From: Trichopria drosophilae
Taxonomy: Eukaryota > Arthropoda > Insecta > Hymenoptera > Diapriidae
Assembly (NCBI GenBank): GCA_030407085.1
Contig: CM059584.1
Span: 125,769,001 to 125,833,000 of the forward strand
Direction: 5' to 3'
Length of the DNA: 64,000 bases
Below, one piece after another: positions 1 through 9,619 of the stretch. Below the pieces are notes generated by a model that was not told the origin of the DNA, did no database searches, and was given only the letters and a program-made list of their open reading frames with translations. The position numbers and the translations under genes are program-made. Each line of letters begins with the position of its first letter. Within the stretch, counting starts at the first letter, position 1.

Positions 1-1000
1 GTTCAAGGAGATTAGAGATCGCGGGTAATATAGCTATTAGGCGGTAATGAGCTGGGCAGGTTGCTTGTGGAATCTTATTAATAGGGATCATGAGTAAAGC
101 CTTCCACTCAGAAGGAATGATTGACGAGTTACACGATTCATTGAATAGATAAACTAAATACGGAGCTAATACAGAAAAGGTTTCGGTGTAAAAACTAAGG
201 GGAATCATGTCGGTATTAAGTGCTTCTGATTTTGCTCTAGCAAGACAATCAGCAACATCACTTATCACGATATTGGAGAAAAAGAATTTGTCGTCGCTGA
301 AGTCTGAAGGGAGAGATCCAGAATTAGGGTCCTGTAGATCTGTGCAGTGAGATACCGGTGTCGTATGGTAGGTATTGAGCTCATCAAGAGTGCAACACAG
401 CACAGAAGTACATTTCTTTGATTTTATTAGCCCTAATTTCCGTATTTCTTTCCACAAGATTTTAGAGTCATGAATGTTATTGATGCGCTCCCGATAATAA
501 AGTTCTCTACCCAAGTTCCAGGCCCTTTTGTTAGTTTTATTGGCAATAATAAGCTGATGTTTTAGCAATGGATCTCTAGTCTCTTGTATGCCTGTAGAAG
601 AGTGTTTCTCTCCTTCTTCAGTTTCCTTATAGCTGATGTAATCCAAGGTGAGGGTTTGCGAGTCGGGGTAAAAATGTGCATTGGAGCGTGCTTATCGAAA
701 CACTCTGGGTAGATTCGTACTGAGCATATTGGTAAGTTCATGTACACTAGATTCTGAGCTAGGAGCGTTGAACAAGCTCCAGTCGCATTCTTGAAGATCA
801 TTAAGTAGGAGAGAACAGTCAAAGGACCTATAATCACGACATGTAATAGGTGTTGGATTAAAACAGTGTGACTCGACTTTATATTCGATATCGATAAGAT
901 TGTGGTCATATACAAACTCAAGATTGTGCTGAGAAGAGCTAATTACATTGTCAAGCTTGTCGACGATACAGTAGTTGATCTAGGTATCTGCGCGGCTGGT
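1..1000 (-). mobile_element. APE-type non-LTR retrotransposon, partial and decayed
   Basis: Reading the minus strand from about 1000 down to 1, all three frames together give parts of a non-LTR retrotransposon polyprotein. The end of an endonuclease/exonuclease/phosphatase domain comes first (a short CIVDKLDN stretch, then DHNLIDIEY), then a linker (KPSPWITSAIRKLKKER, LWKEIRKLGLIKSK), then reverse transcriptase fingers (FYTETFSVLAPYL, AHYRLIAILPAISNLLE) running off the window edge. Frames change several times and stops occur, so it is non-functional. The linker closely resembles that of the element at 36.8-39.5 kb (LWRELRGMGLVKSK), so both belong to one clade, probably CR1- or I-like; the clade is inferred from memory of family style. 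The right edge abuts the RLE-type element and is only known to about 20 bp. Confidence 0.8.
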
Positions 1001-1587
1001 ATTGATGACCCCATCCTGGCATGCGAAGATAAAACCCTCGGTCTCGGATTTCAAGCCGGCTGATCTTAAGAACATAAGGTCATCGCTGCCGTCAAGCCAA
1101 GTTGTTGGACATTTCAAAAGTATTGTCCATGCAATGGCTTGTCGATAAGCCTTCCCTCCAACATACGGAGTTGTTCCTTCCGTATGTTAGCCCTGAGATG
1201 CACTGGGCACAGATTGATGACTGATTCCGCTTCCTGTGCACCACTACTTCCCATGTTGAAAACCAGACCGAGGTTTCGCGCCGCTCGTTCCGCCGCGCTG
1301 TACAAAACGTCCTCTTCTCCTGAATTTCATGCTGATAAACTAGCATCATCAGGGGATCCTCCGTTCGATTAATCCCGTCGCAAGCTGTCTCGAGGACCAA
1401 TCATGGCTTTGAGGTATGCCCAGGTATATGTAGGCTTCTTCGGCTCTAAGGTGGCGGATGACATTTCCTTTGACGAGCTCCATATCGTTGTTATTGGAGC
1501 CTGACCTTCCTCTGTGCAAATGAACGACTGCACACTTGTCCAATCCGAAGTCCAAGCCTACATCTCTCTAGTATGTGAGGGCGATGT

Positions 1588-2820
1588 TCAGAGATCGATG
1601 TAATTCATCCTCGCCTGATGCGTATAATTTAAGATCATCCATATAGAAAAGATGAGTGATCTTATGTACACGTTCACCAGGCGCGGCGGTCCACACATAT
1701 ACCCTTGAGATTTCCGGAGAGCAACGGATAGAGGCAATAGTGAGATGCAGAAGAGCAGAGGACTCAGAGAATCTCCCTGATAGACACCTCTTTGGAATTG
1801 AACCAGTCTAGACGTGGTTCGACGCTTGCCCGATTTAATGACAAATCCTGTTTTCCAAAGAGGCATCAGGTCTTCTACACTTCTCACTATAACATATTTG
1901 GGTGGACATGGAGGCGTTTGAGCAACAAGCTTAAAAGCTCGTGCGATGTTGAGTCATACGCCTTCACGTAATCCAGCCAGGCTATCGACAGTTTACGCTT
2001 GTGCCGGACTGCGTCCTGACAAACACACCGGTCGATAAGTAAGTTGTCCTTGCAGCCGGATACACCCATTTTGCAGCCTCGTTGTTCTACTATCCGTTGC
2101 CACACCGGTTTCACAGATTTCGCAATACGTTCGTTCAAGATGTTAATAAACCATTTGTATAACGTATTGAGACACGTGATTGGTCTCTGATTTCTCGGAT
2201 TAGAGAAGTCTCCCGACTTTAGGATTAGTGTCGTACGGCTCTCCACCAGCCAGTGCGGAATGGGTTGGTCTCCGTTTATATAAGAGGTGAATATTTGGGC
2301 TAGGTGTTGATGGACAGAAGTGAACTTCTTCCACCAATAGTTGTTAATTCCATCCCAGCCCGGCGAGGAGAAATTACTCGCTCTTTTGATGGCATTATTC
2401 ACCTCTAATGCACTGACGGGTGGGCAATCTTCACTTTGTTGTGTGAGTTCGTCACACAACTCGGTAAAGATTTTAATACCTGGAGTGTCTGCATTAAGCC
2501 TGGATGTTTTCTCGTAGATGCTCCACCAGAATACCTCAACTGAGGCCATCGACGGATACTCGCGTGAGGCTGCGATACGATGCTTGAAGAGGTTGGAAGG
2601 ATTCGTCCAAAATATTGAGTTTTGTCGAATTCCTTCTTCCCGTCTTTGCAGCCTCTTTTTGGCATCGGCCAAAACCCGAATTTTATCCGCTAAACGTTGC
2701 TTGATGTTGAGCAACTTCAGCTTGTTCAGTGTGTGATAGTACGTCCGCAGTTCTTGTGCGAACTTCTTGACTTTATCCGTAAATGAACGGCCAGATGTTA
2801 AATAGTCGATCACACACTGA
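1588..2820 (-). pseudogene. Reverse transcriptase of RLE-type retrotransposon
   Basis: The segment 2813-1887 contains the RT fingers and palm: a conserved SSPGWDGINNYWW block, RPITCLNTLYKW, a GCKMGVSGCKDNLL block and the motif A region AWLDYVKAYDSTSHE with its catalytic Asp. After a frameshift at about 1887, motif B follows as GVYQGDSLSPLLF. After a second shift near 1660 the catalytic FYMDDLKLYA motif is still recognisable in another frame, so the loss of function comes from indels and not from loss of the catalytic residues. In relatives the enzyme primes reverse transcription from a nicked chromosomal target. Confidence 0.82.
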
Positions 2821-2822
2821 AT

Positions 2823-3473
2823 TCAGGAAGCGAGTTTCCGTGTCAGTCGACTCTTACCGTTCAATTGAGACATGCGTTTTGTAATCTGCCGACTCCCCGA
2901 TATCTGTGTCAGATTTCGCGGAGTCACCAGATCACTTGCAGCCTCGTAAACGGCACAATTGACTTGCCACAGGTCGCAGTCATCCGGAAGAGCATCCAGA
3001 AGTAGGCTATTTGCTCTGTCTAATTCTCGTTGTTTAGGCAAAATTTTCGTTGTCAAATTTTTCCTAAACACGAGTGTCGTGCTTTCATAATCTGGAGCAT
3101 CTCTCTCAGCACCGCGTACGGGCTCAGTTGTTATTGCCCGCACATCTGGTACTGGTTGACAGCTGGGAACAACGAAACCTGTCCGCCTCAGATAGGCCAC
3201 ATAATCTCTCAGATGTTGTTGAGAAAAGCGATCTGCCAGTTCGGGATGCATTAATGCTAACCGACTATGCATTCGCGCCATGTAGCCTCGCTGTTGCGGA
3301 CAGTTCTCCTCGTAGCAGCGCATTATATCTTGCCTGAGATTGCTACGTCCACTCAAATCGTCCGTGGACATTTGTAGGCCGTTGTCCGTTTCAGCCCCTC
3401 CACCTCGGGACTGGGCTACATCCGAATCAGCCCGATGGTCAGGGGCCCTGCGCGTCGCAACTTGTAAGCGCAA
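2823..3473 (-). pseudogene. N-terminal part of RLE-type retrotransposon ORF
   Basis: About 216 codons upstream of the reverse transcriptase. The product is rich in Arg, Asp and Gln and includes LPKQRELDRANSLL, ALPDDCDLWQVNCAVYEA and a basic tail, typical of the segment before the RT in R4-like proteins. It ends at a TGA (2823-2825). Reading continues in the same frame directly into the RT segment, which shows that the stop is a point change inside one former ORF. The base composition is less A+T-rich than the flanks. No zinc-finger cysteines are clear in this part. Confidence 0.7.
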
Positions 3474-3570
3474 TTGAAGGGAGTAAATAATTTGATTATT
3501 TCCAAAAATTCAACATTTTTCAATTCAATAATAATTAAATTAAATTTAAATATTTAAACTTAATAATAAA

Positions 3571-3897
3571 ATGGCTGATTTAGACTTAACTTATTTAAAA
3601 CAAAAACGAACGTCCATCAAGGCATCTGCAACACGCTTCCAAACATTTGTATCTAATTGTAATCAAAATACTAGTAAAGAAGCAATTGTAACGCGTTTAG
3701 AAGAGATAAAAAGTGTGTTAGAAGAATTTGAAGAGGTACAATTGAATATTGAATGTTTTGAAAATATTGATATTGATGAAAACGGTCGTGGTGAATTCGA
3801 AGAAAATTATTTTCAAATGATAGATGGGGCTAAACACTTAATACAGATGAATTCCGACACTGTTGAACGACCAACTAATGAGCGAACATTGGTAAAC
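3571..3897 (+). pseudogene. BEL/Pao gag, N-terminal part
   Basis: An ATG-initiated frame of about 109 codons (MADLDLTYLKQKRTSIKASA...) matches the N-terminal helical domain of BEL/Pao gag, with the repeated Leu/Glu pattern KSVLEEFEEVQLNIE. An A+T-rich leader of about 90 bp precedes it. The reading frame runs into the left terminal inverted repeat of the inserted element at about 3898 and stops 5 codons later. The matching downstream part resumes at 5518, and the insertion length of 1,620 bp is a multiple of three. Confidence 0.75.
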
Positions 3898-4397
3898 CTT
3901 CGGAAAGACTAAGTCATCCGGAAAAAAATGTTAATAACATATTTTCCGACGTATTTTTGGTCACTGAACACGAATCCGAAGTCAACATCTGTCGCTCGGC
4001 TGAATCTTAGCCGCTGTATTGAAAAAACATCGAAAAAATGTCATTTTTTCAGGCTTTTGTATTTATCATGAAAACTTGAACTTGCACGAAAAAATGTTTC
4101 CAACTAAAAATATAGAGCTCGAAATTCTCTACACAAAAGGTTTTATATATTTTTTTCGTAAAATCAAAAGTAACCCTTTCGTGAAGGTTGAATATGAGAA
4201 TAATTGACTTGGTCTGTTATCAGCATGATCCCTACGCTCGGCTTCCTACTGGAGGGGTCTGCGGCCCCCCAGACAAGCCCGCTAGAAGAAAAACCTAACC
4301 TTCTTGGTTTGCCTAAGCTCCGTCTGGGTGAACCGCATTCAACGTGTATAATATAGTTTTGACATCATGCAGTACCGCAGTACAAACATCCTATAAT

Positions 4398-4928
4398 ATA
4401 CAGGGTGTCCATTAAGTCGCGGACAGGGCTAATAACTCGAACAAAAATTTCTTTTTTGAAAAACGCGGAAACACGTGTAGCGATTTTCCAAAAAATCTAT
4501 ATTCTTTTGGGGGGGGGGGGGGGAGACCCCCACCTCTAAGGGGGCACGTGAGGCCTGAGGGGGGTCGACGATTTTAAATGGCAACATAGGTCGAGTGGGG
4601 GCTCATTTGAAATGTATTTTCGAGACAAATTGAAGGTACTAGGCATAGATGGCGATGCGATCACTTTTCAGAGCAGTTATTTGACTTTTAACATTTCTAA
4701 ACTAGTAACTTTTCAACAAATGATGATTCTGAAAAACGCCGAAGCACGTGTAACCATTTTCAAAAAAATCTATATTTTTTGTGGGGTTGCGACCCCCCCC
4801 CCCCTTAAGGGGACACGTGAGTCACGAGGGGAGCCGAAGATCTTGAATGGCAACATAGGTTTTTTAAAAAAAAGTTTGTTGTTCAAGTTATCAGCCCGGT
4901 CTGCGACTTAATGGACACTCTGTATATG
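4398..4928. mobile_element. Nested TIR element with two internal monomers
   Basis: The ends are inverted: TACAGGGTGTCCATTAAGTC on the left and GACTTAATGGACACTCTGTA on the right. The preceding and following TA dinucleotides fit a TA target. The interior is two degenerate monomers of about 290 bp. Each contains CACGTGTA.C.ATTTTC, AAAATCTATATT, a run of G or C (15 G at 4508; 11 C at 4794), a GGGG.CACGTGAG block and GGCAACATAGGT. No coding capacity was seen. Confidence 0.65.
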
Positions 4929-5056
4929 TACGATGAGTCTTTTTTAACAATACCGCAGCATTAGCATTACCCAAGATGTACCACGTGGATATTGCACGGT
5001 CGAGTTTACATCTCTTCGGGGTGCTTTGTTCACGTGGTTCCCGTTGTAATCACACG

Positions 5057-5145
5057 CGTGTGCGTGTGTGTGTGGGTACTTGCGAGCGTGCGTGTGTGCG
5101 TGTGTGCGTGTGTGTGTGTGCGTGTGTGCGTGTGTGCGTGTGTGT
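5057..5145. repeat. (GTGTGTGC)n microsatellite
   Basis: An imperfect GT/GC dinucleotide-rich tract with repeating GTGTGTGC units, inside the inserted TIR element. The open frames that cross it are artefacts of the repeat. Confidence 0.9.
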
Positions 5146-5517
5146 TCTAACAAACAAAAATAAACCCATTATTGTGGCGAGAGCGCGGATGAATCGCGAG
5201 AACCGAATTCGCTTTCCTAGCGAGGTGTAAATCCGTTGAATTTGAACGGGGCATGACACGCCATTAGTTCTCATGTTCACCTTTAATTTACGGCGTAACT
5301 TTTAATTTTACGAAGAAACGGTGTAGAACCTTTTTTGTAGAGAATTTCCTGCTCTAATAAATTTGAAAAAAATGATGTTTTTTCGATATTTTTTCAATAT
5401 AGTGGCTAAGATGCAGCCGAGCGACAAATTTTGACTTCAGATTTATGTTCAGCACCCCAAAATATGTCGGAAAACATATCAATCAATTTTTTTTCCGAGT
5501 GACCTAGTCTTTCCGAA

Positions 5518-6384
5518 GATCTACCCGGACATTTAATGAGCACAGAGTCAACTGTTAAATTGCCTACAATCAATTTGCCTAGATTTTTAGGTAAATACGA
5601 GGATTGGTTGAGTTTTATAGATGCTTTTACCGCAATGATCGATAGCCATGAGAAAATTCTGCCCGTGCAGAAATTGCAATATTTCCGCTCATGTCTGGAT
5701 GAGGAATCCGCAAATATTATTGTTTCACTCGAGACTTCCGCGAATAATTATAAGTTTGCTTCATAATTAATTAAAGAAAGATACGACAATTCGGGAATTA
5801 TAATTCAAAATCATGTGCGTGTATTGATAGAGTTACCAGCTGTAATAAATCAATCTGCCCTTGAACTACGCCAATTAATGGACAATGCATTGAAACACAT
5901 TCGAGCTCGGAAGGCTTTAATGTTACCCACATAACAGTGGGATGGAATTTTGTTGCATATTGTTACGTCAAAACTAGATAAGTATTCGCGTTTTGAATGG
6001 GAAAAATCTCTTACTGGTACTACTATGCCTTTTATGAAAGATCTTTGGACATTTTTTAGAAATATATGCCAATTATTAGTGACAATGAATAGTGATTTAT
6101 GTCAAAAGAAGGGCCATTCTCTCGAGCCAAAACGACGTCGAGTTTATTTTAGAACTACGGATTCAATAAAGTGTGTTGTTTTTAAAAATCACCATAATGT
6201 CCTAAGCTGCAAAAAATTTGTTAAACTTTCTTACAAAAGCAGAATAGATACGGTCAAACGAAACGGAATGTGTTTCAACTGTCTTCGCGTAGGGCATACG
6301 GTTAATGCATGCCAGTCGAGTCACTGTAAAAAGTGGAATCGAAAACATCATACTATTTTTCACCCTCCAAATAATCTGCAATGA
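5518..6384 (+). pseudogene. BEL/Pao gag core and zinc knuckle
   Basis: Translation after the insertion gives VKLPTINLPRFLGKYEDWLS..., the BEL/Pao gag core, broken by a stop at 5764-5766. It continues in patches to 6384. A CCHC knuckle is visible (CFNCLRVGHTVNAC, spacing C-x2-C-x4-H-x4-C), followed by a second Cys/His cluster (CKKWNRKHHTIFH), the arrangement usual in this superfamily. A stop at about 5932-5934 and other frame changes make it a pseudogene. Confidence 0.8.
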
Positions 6385-6423
6385 GCAATCAGACGAAATC
6401 GACAAGGCACTAATTTCCCATAA

Positions 6424-6790
6424 GGTATTGAATTCACGCGTAACGAATGTTTCACAGTTTTTATTGTCTACGGCTGTAGTTGATGTTTTAGATGCTTTCG
6501 GTAAACCTCACATGTGCAGAATCATTTTATATGCCGAATCTTAATCTAACATTTTGACTGAGAAAATTTGCAATAAATTAAATCTAAATAAAGAAAATAT
6601 TCCGGTTAAACGCATCGGAGAAAGCACATCACATTTCAAATATGCAGGCAGGAACAATAAGATCGAGAGTCATTGCATTTAGTCTTGAATTAAATTGGCT
6701 TGTTATTCCCTGTATCGTAGACCGCTTACCGGCAAATGTAATCGATAAAAGAGTCTTTAAATTCCGCATAACGGGCTAATAGTCGATTCA
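6424..6790 (+). pseudogene. BEL/Pao protease-like remnant
   Basis: The text LLSTAVVDVLDAFGKPHMCRIIL matches the start of the aspartic protease of BEL/Pao pol, where relatives have an ALLD-SGS active site about 20 residues on. Here that place reads LYAES followed by a stop (6542-6544). Weak similarity continues in another frame (NILTEKICNKLNL). No intact protease. Confidence 0.6.
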
Positions 6791-6919
6791 ACTTTCCATC
6801 AACCACGTGAAATTGATGGGCTTATCGGGGGTGAATATCTTTACCATTTGTTAAGCGTAGGACAAATCCGACTTCCAAATCAGGTTACAATGCTTCAAAA
6901 AAACGAAGCTAGGCTGGAT

Positions 6920-7491
6920 TATTGTGGGAAGATCCAGTTCTATTAAAGAGCCGACGGTACATTCATATCTGTCACTCACGAATATGGGAAACCTCGTAAT
7001 TACTGTGAAACAAGAGCTTAGGAATTCGTATTTGGCAGCAGCTAAGAAATGTTATGCTTTGGAGAGAACAATTTCAAAAAATTTAGAGTTCACACAAAAT
7101 TATGTAAGCATAATGAAAGAATATCTGAAATTAGGCTAAATGACAAAAATTGGTAAACCTGATCTGCAAGAAGGATATTACATTCTTCATCATGCTGTGT
7201 GGAAAAAGAGACCTGCCTTACAACGAAATTAGGAGTAGTCTTCGATGCATCGGCAAAAACACAGAACCCTCTCTCAACGACACATTGATGGTTTGCCCGG
7301 TAGTACAGAATGATCTATTTACAATTCTATTGAGATTTCGAAATTATCTCATAGTACTTACAGGTAACTTAGAACAAATGTATCGCCAGATTAATATACA
7401 AGTGGAAGATCGTAAATATCTACAAATTCTCTGGCGAATGGATTCAACGCAACCTCTGCAAAGTTTTCAAGCTCCACACGAGCAGTTGTAA
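6920..7491 (+). pseudogene. BEL/Pao reverse transcriptase remnant
   Basis: Patches in several frames read like the start of BEL/Pao RT: ...FTQNYVSIMKEYLKLG, then YYILHHAVWKK and TKLGVVFDASAKT, then LNDTLMVCPVVQNDLF and YLIVLTGNLEQMYRQINI. In the last, the motif A aspartate appears as TGNLEQMY instead of TGDIEKMY-like. Similarity ends after LQILWR at about 7430. The YVDD motif and everything 3' of it are missing. Confidence 0.75.
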
Positions 7492-8812
7492 AGTGTTCCA
7501 CCATTTTTAATGCAACTTCAACGATACAGGTGAAAGTTAATGTATAATGAAAAAAGTGAACACGGATTTTTAGAAACAATATGGAATATTAAAAAGTAAG
7601 AAAAATGAAAGAGAAAAATGAAAAAGAAAAATGAAAAAGAAAAATTTGAATAGAAATATACATTAGGCCAAAAGATTGAAGAAGGTGTATGCAAGCCGGC
7701 CGTTATTTTAAGAATAATAATAAAGCAAAATATAATCGAAAAGCAATTGTAAATTTGCAATTTGTAGTGATGATTATTCTGATAAGAAGAAATATAATTG
7801 TGCATGTATGTTTTACTTTAATGTGTAGCCGAACCCTTCCCTTAACATTTCTTTCAAAGAAAAAAAACTTGGATGAAGAAAATAATTTATATAAAATTAA
7901 AAATTATATTCAAAGGCGCGACAATTGAAATAAAATATTGGCAATATATGTAGAATAAACATGCATACGTAATGTTGTCGAAAGGTATAGTGACGCTGAT
8001 GCTGAACACTGTAGTTATAGCGGAAAGCTGGTACATCTGAAGGCTCGATGTCACCGGTATGGCGCTTTAACGAAAACTGAAGAATCGAACTCAAAAAGCT
8101 CTAATTTATAGCAAATGGTCGTGTATCTGGAGAGCTTTTGTATACAAGGTATACCTGCACAAGGTTGACAGCTATTAAGAAACTCCTGTTATCCGGTAAG
8201 AATGATTTAGAATATAACTGGCTACCTTATGTATCCCAGCGGAGCTTATGTACACTAAAATTATTTTTCACACTTTTCGTCGCAAATTTTCCGATCAACA
8301 AAAAAGTGGAAAATGATTTTTGTTTACATCTGAGCCCTCTTTTGGTTCCTTTTGAAAATCTGACATGCAATTCGTAATAAGCGGCCCCGAAAACCCTGAG
8401 TAAAATATTAACAAAATATTATGTAATGAGAAACTAAGGATACTAGTTTTTTAACATTAATAGCTGTTTTCGAAAACTCGTTTTCACACGTAAGCCCTCT
8501 TTTCATAGTCAGATGTTCAGGTCACTTGTATATTGTCGAAATTTTAAAAACTAAAGCATCGCCGTAATTACATATTGTAACATAATATATCGTCAGAATA
8601 TTATGGCTATTGTTTGATTATACTACAGACGTAAATCATTTCAAGTGAAATAATCATTCCGCAAAGAGTTCACTTTTCACGCTTACTTGGAGTGAATTCT
8701 CGCAGAGTGAATTTTGCGTGATTTTCGGTTGTTTTTCTTTTGTATCTGTTTTACTCTGTAGCTATGATTATTACTTTTGTAAAATTGAAATTGCGACCGG
8801 TTTGTGTTAATT
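7492..8812. other. A+T-rich region without identified genes
   Basis: A low-complexity stretch at 7599-7645 repeats GAAAAATGAAAAA-like units. A short GC-rich patch (GCAAGCCGGCCGTT, 7690) could be the start of a 3' LTR of the BEL/Pao element, but no second LTR was found to confirm it. The rest contains only short overlapping open frames with no recognisable domain. Confidence 0.5.
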
Positions 8813-9162
8813 CACGGTGGGCAGGAAGGACCGATAGGTTACACAAAAATGACGACAAAAACGGAAAACGGGGTTGTTTTTGGCGTTGATCATAGATGAA
8901 AAATCACTTTGATTCGAAATCGTAGCTGCTCCTGTTCAGTAGATATTGGCATTTTACATATTTCTGTTCGGAATAGTTTTTGTGAAATTCTAAAAGCGTG
9001 AATCTTGACCGCTAAAATGTCGGCACTTATAAAATTCTTTATATTTCTTATTGTTTATAATCTGTAGACCTATCCTGTTGGTTATTCACATAAATAAACA
9101 AAAAAGTAAACAACTAATAAAATGCTTGGCGCTCTTTGTTTTAAATGTGCGTAGCATGCATA
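8813..9162 (+). repeat. Left Transib TIR
   Basis: It begins CACGGTGGGCAGGAAGG and ends near GTAGCATGCATA. It matches the reverse complement of 12160-12509 with about two substitutions, one near 8930 (TAGCTG against TATCTG) and one near 9150 (TGTGCG against TGTTCG). TIRs of this length are unusual for Transib, whose TIRs are mostly described as shorter. Confidence 0.92.
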
Positions 9163-9619
9163 ACGTATTTTCAATATAATAATTCAATTCAATTCACGCA
9201 GTTTCCTTTCAAATAACCATTAAATGAAATAAATTATAAATAAAATTAAACAATAGTAGTTTATATACGTATGAAGAAAAAATAAATTTTCAGAATTTTG
9301 TATGCATTTTTCACGGTTATTTTACCCTTTTTCTCACTGAGCACTTCTCGCAGATCGCACTCATAAAACCGAAAGGCGGAGGACTCGCACACGGAAATTA
9401 AAGAAATTGTTTCTCGCAAGCGAAGTAGGACTCACGTAGAGTCTAATGGCTCGCGGTGCGGGCGGAGTGATAACTGTTTTTGAAATCATTACAATATAAT
9501 TTAATTATTATGTCGGGCTGATTTGTTTTTTTAAACAGTACAAGTTTATTGCATATGTAGTTGTCGTCGAATACTTCATATTTCCATCCAGTATTTTTAT
9601 AAACTGAAATTACAGCGAT

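Larger units (their letters stand above)
1000..3476 (-). mobile_element. RLE-type (R4/Dong/R2-like) non-LTR retrotransposon, decayed
   Basis: This minus-strand element keeps most of a single-ORF retrotransposon: an N-terminal region (3473 to 2823), the reverse transcriptase (2820 to about 1590), a thumb/connector (1555 to 1349) and a C-terminal region (about 1305 to 1000) with GLKSETEGFIFACQD. That last motif is the kind found before the restriction-like endonuclease in R2/R4/NeSL elements. Relatives carry a C-terminal zinc and restriction-like endonuclease domain; here it is missing or cut off near 1000. The frame is interrupted by a TGA at 2823-2825, a shift near 1887 and a shift near 1660. 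The 5' end is close to 3476. Assignment to R4/Dong rather than another RLE clade is inference. Confidence 0.82.
3898..5517. mobile_element. DNA-transposon-like element with ~230-bp TIRs, inserted in BEL gag
   Basis: The sequence from about 3898 (CTTCGGAAAGACTA...) and the reverse complement from 5517 (CTTCGGAAAGACTA...) match along roughly 230-250 bp with scattered differences. Shared blocks include TTTTCCGAC, GTCGCTCGGCTG and GAAATTCTCTACA. No transposase ORF lies between the TIRs, so the element is non-autonomous. The flanks read GTAAAC on the left and ATCTAC on the right, so a TA duplication is possible but unproven. The interior holds a second TIR element (4398-4928), a GC-rich unique stretch (4230-4330) and a microsatellite. 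The superfamily is not assigned. Confidence 0.72.
3571..7491 (+). mobile_element. BEL/Pao LTR retrotransposon, decayed and interrupted
   Basis: Plus-strand remnants in the right order for a BEL/Pao element: start of gag (3571-3897), gag core (5518-5766), zinc knuckle (about 6268-6360), protease-like region (6440-6600) and reverse transcriptase (about 6924-7491). Gag is split by a 1.6 kb inserted TIR element. The element stops abruptly after the first RT motifs. RNase H and integrase are absent, and no LTR pair was found. Frames change repeatedly and stops are frequent, so the copy is old and inactive. The RLE-type element begins 95 bp to the left, which may have removed the 5' LTR. Confidence 0.82.

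Noticed and set aside
5050..5280. His/Thr- and Val/Cys-rich ORFs
   Set aside because: They are translations of the GT-rich microsatellite.
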